Part shown: in pieces, positions 1 through 10,985 of the stretch
How positions within the stretch are numbered: the stretch's first letter is position 1
Layout: every line of letters starts with the position of its first letter
Assembly (NCBI RefSeq): GCF_905220565.1
Contig: NC_059418.1
Location: 8,671,441 to 8,735,440 of the forward strand
Direction of reading: 5' to 3'
Origin: Melitaea cinxia
Taxonomy: Eukaryota; Arthropoda; Insecta; Lepidoptera; Nymphalidae
DNA: 64,000 nt
Translations under genes and position numbers: made by a program
The notes under the pieces: model-generated
Databases searched by the model: none
Seen by the model: the letters and a program-made list of their open reading frames with translations, nothing else
Told to the model about the DNA's origin: nothing

Positions 1-379
1 TAAAAAGTTCTTTACTTGATTCTTTTTAATGAAAAGAGGCGGGAATAGAAAACTTTTACTTTAAATATGGTTTGTTCAATTATTGTTTCTTGTAATGCCG
101 GTTTTTTTCTACTTACCTCACATTCGAGATTTAAAGCAGAATAGTTAGCTCGGGTGTAAGCAACACCCTCGAACTATAGGGGCACGAGCGCAGCTCGCGC
201 TGCAATTGATGCCTTACATCCCTTGGCTACTAATCTATCATGAATACTGGTGTATCTAAAGTTATATCCCTTTGAACCTAAATCTCTTATATATATATAT
301 ATATATATCTGTGACTTATGTGTATAGGCGAGTCGTAACGATAAGCGATTCATTATAATTTTTATATATTAATCTCACT
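1..379. other. Unassigned AT-rich DNA with a TA microsatellite
   Basis: No coding or structural signal is visible on either strand. A short TA-dinucleotide run lies at about 288-309. The right edge leads into the first hairpin-module repeat. Confidence 0.5.
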
Positions 380-1000
380 TTAGTATAAGTTAATTTATTA
401 GGGTTCCGTTCCACCTACATGATGATAGGGGACGGAACTAGAAAAAATTAAGTGAGAGTTCCCTTATGAACTATTAGCGTTAGCTACTACAGCCAACGCT
501 AGCAAAGCAAGACATTCTCATAATCGACTATAAACACAATAATAAAAACCTTACCACCGCGATTCGTAACTCAATGAGTGCCATCTGCTACCAAGTAGAA
601 ACATACAGCGTACAATAGCTTTGTTTGATCGACGTAGCTTTGATGGAACGATGAGCGCCATCTATGAACAAATTGCAACATACACCGAACAAGTCTAGAA
701 ATGTTCAGTCGTTGATTGGCCTGTTACGGGTAATGAATCGTGGTTTCAAGATTTTATTTCTTCTATATAAAGTCGGTTATAATACTTTTGAATGCGGGAG
801 AACGGTCTCGTTCGTGAACCGCTTGCACGATGATACCGTTCTCTCATTTTTAATATTTTCCCGCAAAAGTTGACCAATTTTAGATTTCTAATAAATAAAT
901 AATGTAATAAATTTAATTTTGAGCAGTTTCATTACAAGACACGTGTTTACTTGTTTTATTATATAACTCACGTTGTCCTGGCGGTTGTAGCCATGTCTGT
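380..1000 (+). repeat. Dispersed hairpin-bearing repeat module, copy 1
   Basis: This stretch shares long matches with 28,390-29,050, 37,240-37,450 and 39,150-39,770. In order the shared parts are a TTAGGGTTCCG segment, a GCTAACGCTAGC palindromic segment, a GAGCGCCATCTATCAACAA segment, a TATATAAAGT box and a hairpin at 784-870. The outer arms of that hairpin are ACTTTTG-GCGGGA against TTCCCGC-AAAAGT, and an inner stem pairs GAGAACGGT with ACCGTTCTC. A 69-codon frame (664-873) runs through the 3' half and has counterparts in two other copies, but it probably reflects shared repeat sequence rather than a gene. The family is not recognised. Confidence 0.75.
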
Positions 1001-1574
1001 AGTATGGTTGTATGTCATGTATGTAATTAGACCATGTATATAATATAAGAGCTTGTCTCGAGATTTACCTCTGTAGATAAACAATTAAATTAAACAAATA
1101 ATTTTAAATTTTTAAATATTTTCAAACTAAGTAATTACGAGAACTTAAATCTCGCGACAAGAACATATCAGTACAAACGAAAAATCAGGAACTCAAAATA
1201 ACTAACGACCAACGTTGTAAAAAGCCTGACATAATATATGACATAGACCATACACACTTATAGTAGATAATTAGAATCAAAACAAAGTTGTATAGATATT
1301 TGAAACGGGTAACCATAACGATCTACGCACTAAGTTACATGAGGGATGGAGACACAATGCTCAGTTCGCGCCTCCTACATTCCGGAAATATGTCTTGTCG
1401 TGATTTTTAATAATTGTTAAAAACGGAAGAAGAACTCGAGTTCATTAATCACACGTCAGTAATTCTTTTTTCTAAATTTAGAATTATTTAATTGACATTA
1501 TGCACAACAACGAAAACCTTACCACCACAATTCAATGTTTGTAACCAATCAATCAACGACTGAACGTTCATTCA
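1001..1574. other. Unassigned AT-rich DNA
   Basis: No open frame of convincing length and no repeat structure beyond short A/T runs is visible. The last 60 bases resemble the AACCTTACCACC segment found in the hairpin-module family. Confidence 0.4.
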
Positions 1575-1698
1575 TCATCATCATCGTCATTACAGCCTAT
1601 ACAGTCCACTGCTGGACATAGGCCTCCACAAGTTTACGCCAACAATAACGCGAACTCATGTGTTTTGCCCATAGTCACCACGCTGGGCAGGCGGGAAC
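1575..1698 (-). mobile_element. RTE-derived SINE-like retroposon, 5'-truncated
   Basis: On the minus strand this reads as the end of the RTE 5' UTR (CAGCGTGGTGACTATGGGC) joined directly to the RTE 3' end (GTCCAGCAGTGGACTG) with a short ATG-repeat tail; the ORF is missing. The joined ends match the full-length RTE at 52,352-55,578. Flanks read GAACGTTCATT on the left and GAACATTCATT on the right, a likely 11-bp target duplication with one change. Confidence 0.75.
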
Positions 1699-4690
1699 AT
1701 TCATTGCCATTCGGTTATGTTTCGACTTGATGACAGATGGCGTTTATCGTCGGTTCCATTTACTTCATCGTGGTGTCAAGATTTTAGATATTCTCATGAA
1801 ATTATAATTTTCTTCAAAATATACTAAATATTCTAATATCGACCGCACCAAACTATCTCTTTCGTATTTTTATCCCTTTTAAGTGACATTGGCGACGTCA
1901 TCCGTGCTATTTCTGCACTATTGAAAGCCACTAAGCCAAATGGACCGGTTTCTCTGTTTGGTATTCTGCATTAAATCCTTTCCTTTGATACCCATAATGT
2001 AGTAAACCATAAAAAACTAGCCTGCCATCTTTCCAAGTCCGCCATATTGAATTTAGAGTAACGTCAGTTTTTCGAGTTGCTCTCAGGAAGCCACCACATG
2101 CTGGTATTGTTCAATATCATGACCTTTAGAATTATGAGAGACTTTCTTAAAAAAGGTCCAGTTTGGAAATGAAACTGTACGGAGAACAATCGCTCCGTCC
2201 AGTGACGTGCATAAAGTTTTAAAACAGTGTAGGCAGTCAAAAAAAAAATTTGAACAGCCACACTGAACTTACTTTCTCGCAATTTTTTCCTAATTTATTT
2301 TAATTTTGTTGGGAATTGAGGCTTTTAGATAATTTCAAGAACAGACAAGTAAATTACTGGACACGTAAAGTGCATTTATACTAATAATGCAGGCATACAA
2401 ATATGTATATGTAAATACACGTACAGCAACCAATTGATACCTATTAGACTTGGGTAACTCATGAGTGAGTGATACAAATGAAACATCAAACAAATCAGTT
2501 ACTGGATAGACACAGTTTTCTCTAAGGCCGGCACTCTGATAATTTCGTTTGTATCAAACATAGGAAATCATTGATAACACTATTAATTAGTTACGAAATT
2601 GTATTCTTAATGAAAGTACTTGTTTATTTATTAATAAATGAAAAATTATAACGTCATTATTATTTATGTGTTAAATCGATACGCCTGAACTATTTTTAAT
2701 TTATCTGTAAAATCGAACGTGTTGAATTTCGATGCACTATTTAATTTCATCAAACACACGTCTCCGTTACATATTTCACAAGTAAACTTATTCATCACTA
2801 ATATATTAATATTTTCACTAATAACAAGAACGCAGAAACGAAAAATTAAAAGTGAATTGTCATAAATCATAATATTACTCTGTGGAATGTTGCGATTACG
2901 CGACCATGTCAAAAATCATAAATATTAGTACAAACGGTATCGAATTCATGACAATTTAATTTGACAGGTTATTCTTAGGCAGTGCCTAATTTCGTTGTTA
3001 AACCGACCAATTTTAAAAACACAATACTTTGTTCTTATTCCATATGACGCGCGCGACATTATAAAAATGTAGGATTGTATAATGTCTTACTGTCATTGCT
3101 AACATTTGTTATGCTATTATAGGCAGAAGTTTCATAAAAGGCCCGTCGTCGATGCGCACGAAACGCTGATATCGCATATATGACGGCGGGGTTTTTTTTA
3201 AGCGGCTTTAAATTGCATTATGATTTATGTCTTTTTCAACAAAAACAATTGTAATGTTCATGTTTTATATATCATTTTTAGTAACATGCCAGGGTAGGCA
3301 GTGCCTTTCTGCCTATATGAAATGCACGCTACGGGCTCCGTCATACCACGCATCAAATGAATGTTGGCTTATATCTAGACTTGTTGATAGATGGCGCTCA
3401 TCGTCAGTGGCACAAAGCAGAATCACGTTGGCTAAATTTTTATTGTTGTGTTAGTGTCCATTACTGTTGTTACCACGTTAATTTTTTTAAAGATTTTTTT
3501 TTATTTCATAAATTTTTGTAGGTCCGTTATTCGAATGCGACAACGGAACCACTTCTTAATCCCTTCCACTAATCTTTAATTTTAAAACTTTTTGTTAAAT
3601 TTTAGGAATAAATTATTAAAATATTTACAAAAAAGTGAAAATAACTACAAAATAATATTGATAGAGTGGTGCAGCATTCAATGCTCAAATAACAATAAAA
3701 CGATGTTATATTAATATACGGAGCGATGTTTTAGTAATAAATTTCTGTTAAAGCTGTGAGTGCACAGAAGTCTAAAGCGTTTTGAAATTATTTATTTTCA
3801 TTGTTAAGGTGGTTGTTGTTTCATTAAGAAAGAGACGACGGCACGAGCGAGGAGTTTTCAGCGTTACTCCAAACAGCTATTCGATTTTTCCAAATTATCA
3901 CAATCGACTTTACACACAAAAACAAAAATCTTACGACCGCGGTTATGTATTTGTGACCAACGACTGTACATTCATCGACATTAGGTTAAGTTTCGACTTG
4001 TTAATAGATGACGTTCATCTGCGGCTTCGTAAACTTAATCGCGGTGCTAAAATTTTTAAGATTGTATATAATTATATTGTAATAATAAAATTCTAGTAGA
4101 TGCCGAAAATAATGATAGGTGACTGTATAATTAAGTACTCCTAACGCTGTTTCAGACAATTTTTGAACTATAATTTCGTTCTTATCATTGACTGATTAAA
4201 TCTCGAAATAAACAATAAACTACTCCTAAAGTGATAACCTCATGTAGGTGAAGTCGCTTGCAAAACTAAATTGTGTTAAAGTTTAGCCAAAATCTAAATG
4301 TCGTCTATTGGACTTTCTGTAACGTTTAACTTAATATTTATAATCGTTGTCAGAGTGTGTGTATTGTGTATCTGTTACTATTTTAAAGATAAGTTCTGTG
4401 ATACGGACGGACAGCACAATTTTAGTAGTAGAATACCGTTAACACTTGCGTGTAACGGAAGGCCAAAAATTGGTTATTTATCGGAAACGTAGAAAAAGAT
4501 ACTTGAAACGACATTTGACTATATACATAACAAAAAAAAAATCTTGGACGCGCGATTCAAGAGTAGTAACCACCGTAAATCCTAAATCCTATGTATGTTA
4601 AAAGTGGGTAGTCAGAAAATTAATAAAAAGTGGTATTTCATATTAAAAAATACTTGATTTCAATTTCCTTAACAAAATGACAATCAATTT
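1699..4690. other. AT-rich repeat debris without genes
   Basis: About 3 kb with no convincing coding sequence. Fragments related to the hairpin-module family occur at about 1,715-1,800, 3,380-3,450 and 3,990-4,090 (TAGATGGCG or TAGATGACG followed by a TATATAA-like box). The longest frame, 104 codons at 3,782-4,096, runs through such a fragment and is treated as spurious. Confidence 0.45.
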
Positions 4691-4724
4691 GTTTTTAAAC
4701 GGTTTTATTTAGCTCACCCCGTTT
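4691..4724. repeat. Host repeat unit at the left edge of the Transib insertion
   Basis: This 34-bp segment, ending in AGCTCACCCCGTTT, recurs at 7,712-7,746 on the other side of the transposon. Removing the transposon leaves two near-identical units in tandem, so the element entered a short tandem repeat. The last five bases (4,720-4,724, CGTTT) are the left target duplication. Confidence 0.8.
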
Positions 4725-7702
4725 CACAGTGTGTCGAGTAGAACAAGCTAGGTGGACAAAATTATTTTTCGCCACTTTTGTGTAGTACTGCCTTGATATA
4801 TTAATATAATGACTGTTTCGGAGTGATGATATATTAAAAACAAAAAAAAAGACGAAAATATAAAAATATATATTTTATTATTTTTCCCTTATCTAAATCT
4901 TAAAAACTAATGGCAACATACACTAAAATAATCTTAGCTGACCTTAAATACTCTTATGATTAAAATATATACAAAAAGAAGAAACTTAAATATATATTTA
5001 TATAAACATTATAATGTATATATACATTGAAAAATAGATATAAAAATTAAAAAAAAAGGTACAAATTATAATAAATTTATTTACAAATATAAAAATTAAT
5101 CGGAATCTTCAGAGGAATCCTCTAATAAATAATCATCCTCATTTGACGTTAATGAGGCAGACCTAGTCCGTGGCTTAGAAGTGCTGGGAGATACTAAAAG
5201 TTTTAATACCTCAGGACATAACTTATTTGATTTCTTTTTAGGAATCTCTCGGAGGCTATTAATCAAAGGGTCAGATGTTATTATCAACATGTTCAATAGG
5301 TCTCTATTCGTGGAAATACGTGACCGTTTCCTGGTATGATGTTCCCGAAACCTACGGAAATCTTTGTTCCGTGCTTCCTGGTCTTCTTCTGATAGCTGCC
5401 CAATTGGAAGCAAAGCAGCTTTAATAACCTCAGTACTGTGGATCAGTATCTTGTGTACTGTGGCCGGCATATTGTACCAAGAATAGAGACTGAGATACAG
5501 CCTTCTGGTTTCTAGACAATAATTGTTGAACTCAACTAAATTTATCTCGAAACCAGAAGACAATGTCCTCAAAAGAACATCAAAATGTTTGATGATATTA
5601 ACATCTAATCCCGTGATCTGAGCACTCAACTCGGGATTCCCAAAAAACCGACGAGCTGTGTTTCCATCATTCGTGGACCCGAATCCTGGCTTTGTTTTGT
5701 CTACAATTAGTCCCATTTCACTTTTAAATTTACGTTTTATATCTTCTGAGCGCAACTTCACACTAGTCTTATCTTCGTTGCTTCTAGCTTGCCATTTTTT
5801 TATATCGAGCTTATAACTTATGTGCAGCAAGCATTCGAAACAACGAATCCAAGCATGAAGTGTTGACAAACCAAAGCCAAAATGTTCTTGTTTGCTGTCA
5901 AAATTCCTGTTATCGTCATTCATCATTTTTGGTGTAGCACCACATATGTAACATTTTTGTGACGAATGTGTTTCAGTCAAGGCATTACATACCTTCCCAT
6001 CCGTCATTGTCAACAAAAGTTCATGCTTAACAGAGATTTGAGAATCAGCAAAGTTAATGACTGTAGGAAACAGATGGTCAATGTCTCCTAACAGTACGTT
6101 GGTTTCTCTTACAGTTAATTCAGTCGTCTCCTTAGCGAATATGAATTTAATTGGGCGACAATAGATGGTGGATGATGGCCGAGGATTTTGCCAAATAATA
6201 TTGTGACCATCATGCAATCTAAGGGGCACTAATGAAAAAACAAATAGAAATTCGTCAGTATCTTCGTCGTTCTCAAATCTCTGTTTGTAGGTACTATGAC
6301 CAGAACTTCCATCACCTCCCCATTTGCTCACAAGTGTAAATGACGAATTAGTTGGGAGCACACTGTTTATGACTTCACTCTGAGCTTCTATTAAGCGCTG
6401 AACAGTTTTATTTAATAATGCTTGTATATTAATTTCAGCACGAGTTTCTGTCACAACAATGTGCTCCTCTGGAGGATAACAGGCTTGTTTTGACTTACGT
6501 AAACTATAGTATGATGGAAACACATGATGTCCTGCCTTCATAGACCACTTCCTTGTCTGCTTATATGAATGTGTTGTTGATTTAGCATCAATATAGTAGG
6601 CTAACGCCTCATTGCAACTCAACTTTCTTGACTCCACTGGTTTGCGATATTTAATTAAATTAATATTTTCAGTGCTTTCACCGATGTCTCTTATCACATT
6701 AGCAACGTTTCTTTGCCCAGTAGAGCGCACAGCTACTTCTGCAGCCGTCACCAATTCACCGACACTTCGCGAATGTACGAGATCCTCAACTCTACGTTTC
6801 TTCGTCTTAAATGATGAATCCTCAAAGTCTTTTCGAGGCCTTCCGGCTGGACTCACATCTTGAAATGATGTAGACGGTCTTGGCTGGATAGTGCGTATGC
6901 TAAACTCTATGTCCTCAGCATTTATCCAACTTTCATTTGAATTTAAAAATCGCTCCATTGACTTTCCTGCGGCCAACCATTTGGCAGCAATTTTGTTCGA
7001 GAAACTGGCTATTTTTATTTTTATTTCTCTCTGACAGTCTTCGGAGATATCACCAAAGTTAAATCTTTGTGAAATAAATTCAAAAAGACGCGAGTTTCTT
7101 TCATCTTTCGTGTGCTTGAGCCACTCTTCAAAAAAATCCTTTCTTGAAACAGACTGGACCTTTTCTGAAAAAAAATTAAAAAAAATATGTTGTACTCTAG
7201 TGTGCTGACTAAAATAAACTACACTATAAAGATAAAGGTTAGTCGTATAATATATCTAAAATTTAGCCCGGAAACAAGCGGGAACATGCCTCTCCGGATC
7301 GTTTAAAGTTAGAAAACAAAGAAAAAATAATGCAAAATTTTCATTATTTTTCAAAAAATTATATAGCATAAATGTAGACGATATTGAACTTAATTTATAC
7401 GAAAGAATATAGTACTTACCCTCGAAAATAAAATCCATCACAACAAACTTCTACAAAATTAAAAGCAATCACAAAAACGTATTAACGAAAGTATAGCGAG
7501 AATGCGACTGACTTATGTAATGCACTTGAACTTACGGCTTACTACGAATTCCAACCCCTATGACTCATCACTCTGGAATTTTAAATCAAAAAAAATACTG
7601 GAATCGTGTGATTTGGAGTGTCTTTATTATTATTTCAATGTTATTTCCTAGAAATCGTGTCATGAATTTTGTCCACCTAGCTTAGCTAAACGACACACCG
7701 TG
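4725..7702 (-). mobile_element. Complete Transib DNA transposon
   Basis: A 2,978-bp element bounded by imperfect terminal inverted repeats at 4,725-4,763 (39 bp) and 7,665-7,702 (38 bp). The left end starts CACAGTGTGTCG and the right end, read inward, CACGGTGTGTCG; both continue to AAGCTAGGTGGACAAAATT with one indel between them. Perfect 5-bp target duplications, CGTTT, lie at 4,720-4,724 and 7,703-7,707. Transib elements are known for 5-bp duplications and for ends that start with a CAC heptamer like the V(D)J recombination signal. The interior encodes one spliced transposase on the minus strand. Intact ends, duplication and frame suggest a young, possibly autonomous copy. Confidence 0.95.
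5096..7438 (-). CDS. Transib transposase (RAG1-like DDE recombinase), two predicted exons
   Basis: The main frame runs 7,164-5,096. No ATG starts it, but a polypyrimidine tract plus CAG (7,167-7,165) marks a splice acceptor. Upstream, ATG at 7,438 begins a 19-nt exon ending at a GTAAGT donor (7,419-7,414). Joining 7,438-7,420 to 7,164-5,096 keeps frame (phase 1) and gives 695 codons. The protein follows the RAG1 core in order: first catalytic Asp in a GDGSSGH motif (residue about 291), second Asp in MTDGKVC (about 395), 19 residues before the second Cys of CYIC as in RAG1, zinc-binding HKILIH (cf. HKTLAH), and catalytic Glu in QEARNKDFRRFR (about 603). All three acidic residues and the zinc ligands are present and there is no internal stop. 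It should cut and paste the flanking inverted repeats in the nucleus. The intron is predicted, not observed. Confidence 0.92.
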
Positions 7703-7711
7703 CGTTTGTTT

Positions 7712-7895
7712 TATTTTTAAACGGTTTTATTTAGCTCACCCCGTTTGTTTTATTTATTTTTTATTATTTATTCTTGGGTCAAATTTAGTAATTCAAATTT
7801 CACCCTCTTCCTGTCAACCGATTAATCTGAAATTTTGTATACACTTTGGATTTTGGTGACAATACAATTATGTTTATTCATTATCATTATAAATT
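7712..7895. repeat. Second unit of the Transib target repeat and adjoining DNA
   Basis: Positions 7,712-7,746 repeat the unit at 4,691-4,724. The following 150 bases are AT-rich and lead straight into the 117-bp tandem array. They may all belong to one larger non-autonomous element that I do not recognise. Confidence 0.55.
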
Positions 7896-8495
7896 CAAGA
7901 TGGCTGCCGCTACAAAATGGCGGATAATTTATGTTTTATTAATCCCATCAATATGGGTATCAAATGAAAGGGATCAACAAGCAGAATACAATATACTATA
8001 AAAAATTGAATTCCAAGATGGCGGCCGCTACAAAATGGCGGATAACGTAGGTTTTATCAATCCCATCAATATGGGTATCAAATGAAAGGGCTCAACAAGC
8101 AGAATACAATATACTATAAAAAATTGAAATCCAAGATGGCGGCCGCTACAAAATGGCGGATAACGTAGGTTTTATCGATCCCATCAATATGGGTATCAAA
8201 TGAAAGTGCTCAACCAGTATAATCAATGTACTATATAAAATTAAAATCCAAGATGGCGGCCTCTACAAAATGGCGGATAACTTAGGTTTTATCAATCCCA
8301 TCAACATGGGTATCAAATGAAAGGTCTCAACAAGTAGAATACAATTTACTATGCAAAATTGAAATCTAAGCTGGCCGCCGCTACCAAATGTCTGATAACA
8401 ATTTTTTATCAATCCCACCAATATGGGTATCAAATAAAAGGGCTTGACAAGAAGAATACAGTGCACTATACAACCTCAATATTTAAGATGGGCTT
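7896..8495. repeat. Tandem array of about 117-bp units
   Basis: Five full units and the start of a sixth, beginning near 7,896, 8,014, 8,132, 8,249, 8,366 and 8,483 (period 117-118). Each has a GC-rich core (AAGATGGCGGCCGCTAC, AAAATGGCGGATAA) and an AT-rich part with ATATGGGTATCAAATGAAAGG. Units diverge towards the right. A related fragment with ATGAGTATCAAATTGAAGGG lies near 50,565, so the unit is part of a dispersed element. Confidence 0.9.
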
Positions 8496-8555
8496 TGCAA
8501 TAATGAAGCACTAAATGAATTAAACAGAATGCGAAATAAAAACTAAAAACTAGAA

Positions 8556-9319
8556 AATAAAAATAGGTAAAAAAACTTTTTAAGTTAAACGGTTTTATGT
8601 TAAACATACATTGCAATGTTTAAGATAAATGTACTAAAAACCAAAAAATAATAAAATAGATACAGTCGTGGGAATTATAAACATATGCATAGACTAGACT
8701 AAAATAAAACCGTGGGGCACGTCAATTGTCTACAAATTATCGACTTAATGTGCGATAGAAGAATCGTTTAATTCGTCGTTAAAATAGGCAGTTGGCCCGC
8801 AGACGGTGAGGAAATTACTTACTATTTTCTTGCTCATGGAAATTCCAATAGTTATACACTCCATGTAAATAAAAGAGATGTTTCAACTAGTTTATCGTTG
8901 GACATTCACACTGCTGGCTGGCGAGGAATCGTTTCACTGCTCGTAGTTTGTCTTTAATCGACAAAACATATGATAAAAGTACTACTCGCTCACCACTATG
9001 AAACCCTAAAACTCGCTTATAATCGAGCATGCTAGCTTGTTTCCACATTCTAGCCCTACTTATCACACGTCCATCGTTGTCGGTTGAACAACTGCCTAAT
9101 TATAGTGTAACATTACAAAACAAACATTTTAATCAACGATTGTAGACAATTGACGTGCCCCACGGTTTTATTTTAGTCTAGTCTATGCATATGTTTATAA
9201 TTCCCACGACTGTATCTATTTTATTATTTTTTGGTTTTTAGTACATTTATCTTAAACATTGCAATGTATGTTTAACATAAAACCGTTTAACTTAAAAAGT
9301 TTTTTTACCTATTTTTATT
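8556..9319. mobile_element. Foldback element with perfect 180-bp inverted arms
   Basis: 8,556-8,735 and 9,140-9,319 are exact reverse complements over all 180 bases. They flank a 404-bp spacer without an open frame. Both arms carry TTAAACGGTTTTAT, which also occurs in the repeat unit that Transib entered, so the foldback and that unit may be related. No clear target duplication is visible, so the outer edges are set by the end of symmetry. Confidence 0.85.
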
Positions 9320-9515
9320 GTATAATAAAACTCTCACACTAAAGTAAGAACGTAAATTTCTGAACTTGTTCCATAAATATCCGAGTAGGGTGAAGGAACA
9401 ATAGCGCACGTCTGTCTGTGATGCGCTTTGATTTAGATGTGGCCGTGTTGTCGCACACATGCTCGTGACTAACGCGCAGCGGCCGTGTGCTGTTCGCGTT
9501 GGACACATTTTGACT
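9320..9515. other. Spacer between the foldback and the SINE
   Basis: No feature recognised. The sequence is less AT-rich than its surroundings and could be an unrecognised 5' part of the neighbouring element. Confidence 0.3.
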
Positions 9516-9594
9516 AGCCCGTTGGCGCAGTTTGTAGTGACCATACTTTCTGCTCCTAGGGCTGTGGGTTCGATTCCCACCCCGAGTCTGGGTG

Positions 9595-9638
<44 letters not shown>

Positions 9639-9810
9639 TTATATATTTATATATGTATTATTTATAAGTATGTTTAGCTAAAAAAAAAAATGTAGCTATA
9701 CCAGTCGGCTGTTACCTATAACACAAGCATTAAGTTGTTTTATTTAGGAACAGACGGCCGTGTGTGTATTATGTAGATATTTATTTATTTATTTATTTAT
9801 TATTATTTTT
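9516..9810 (+). mobile_element. tRNA-derived SINE
   Basis: The head has the two internal Pol III promoter boxes of a tRNA-like SINE: an A-box-like TTGGCGCAGTTTG at about 9,522-9,534 and a consensus B box GGTTCGATTCC at 9,567-9,577. A TA microsatellite (about 9,598-9,634), an A run and an ATTT-repeat tail (9,778-9,803) follow. Length about 295 bp. It is not a functional tRNA because no cloverleaf with an acceptor stem closes around the boxes. No target duplication was found. Confidence 0.8.
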
Positions 9811-10014
9811 TATGTGTTGAATCTCGTGCGTTCACGTCACTGAGACGCTTGTAGCAGTATATTAGTAGCTACATAGCTGAGGAAAAAATATTACTGGTAT
9901 TCAAATGTCTCGCGAGCACTTTTAAGGCTCCGCTGTTTGCTAGTGTATAATATTTGTTACAGTTATACTAAGGCTTCACATGGAGTAAAAATTCCTCCTA
10001 GCAAACAAAATTAT
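9811..10014. other. Unassigned DNA before the long repeat block
   Basis: No coding signal. The last bases (TAGCAAACAAAATTATT) resemble a decayed end of the GTTTGCTCGCAAAC repeat, which sits at the same place in front of block copy 2 near 31,460. Confidence 0.4.
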
Positions 10015-10985
10015 TTTTTATACGTTCACCTGGAACCTAACGAGCGAGTAATGGCTCAGGGGCTGCGAACAGTCAATTAGTGAGGTTTGTGGAATGTCAC
10101 GAACGTCGAGTCAAATGAAATCGTAGAGAGATTAGTGACTGTCGAAATCGGGTGAATACGCGTGTACAGATGTGTGTGTTAAACGTAATCCTGTTTACAT
10201 ACTGTAATTACTCCGTTATACGAAGTGACTCACAACATTTTTGATAGAAAAGCCTTACGTTCCAGTAAATTTAATTACTTCATATTTTATAATATCTTCT
10301 TATAATTATTTAAATTGAATTCAAAATTTGAAAGTATTTAATTATGACGGTAATCTGAAATCACCTTTATACTACATTTGAGCCAAAGTAGCGAGCTTAT
10401 AAAGAATCATATGTGCATCAGGCGTAATAGGTACGTGTGCAGAATAGTATAGTGTAGCAACTTCGCTTACATACAGGACACACTCCGTACACAGCTGTGA
10501 CTTCCACTGGAGAGGGTACTTTATCAACTCCAATCAAACCTTGCTCAGAAACAATTTATTTCGACCCCCGTGCTACGGATTTTTATTTATTTATTTTATT
10601 TATTTATTACTTCTTGCATACATATAATCAAACACTTTTACGTAGTAAAAAAAGAAGAAAAAAAAAAAACAACAGAACAGAAATAAAATTAAACAAAAAG
10701 TAGTTACAATGACAGCATGCAAAGGCGGTCTTATTGCTTTAAGCAATCTCTTCCAGACAACCCCAGGTAAAAGGAGATTATTAGTAACAAAGTGCGGGAT
10801 TGTGCAAAAGTAGATAAATATAAATAGAATTATAAATACATTTAAAAAAAATACATACATACATACATACACATACATAAATACATACACACACATACAT
10901 ACATACATACATAAATACATACACATACAACATAAGTACACAAATGCATATCACAAAATAATATAAATATAAAAAAAAAAAACAT

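Noticed and set aside
3782..4096. 104-codon open frame on the plus strand
   Set aside because: It runs through a decayed hairpin-module fragment, has no domain, and reads like translated AT-rich DNA.
7896..8495. CRISPR-like array
   Set aside because: Units are contiguous 117-bp tandem repeats without unique spacers, in eukaryotic DNA.
9516..9600. Possible tRNA gene (B box GGTTCGATTCC)
   Set aside because: No acceptor stem closes and there is a simple-repeat tail, so it is a SINE head.
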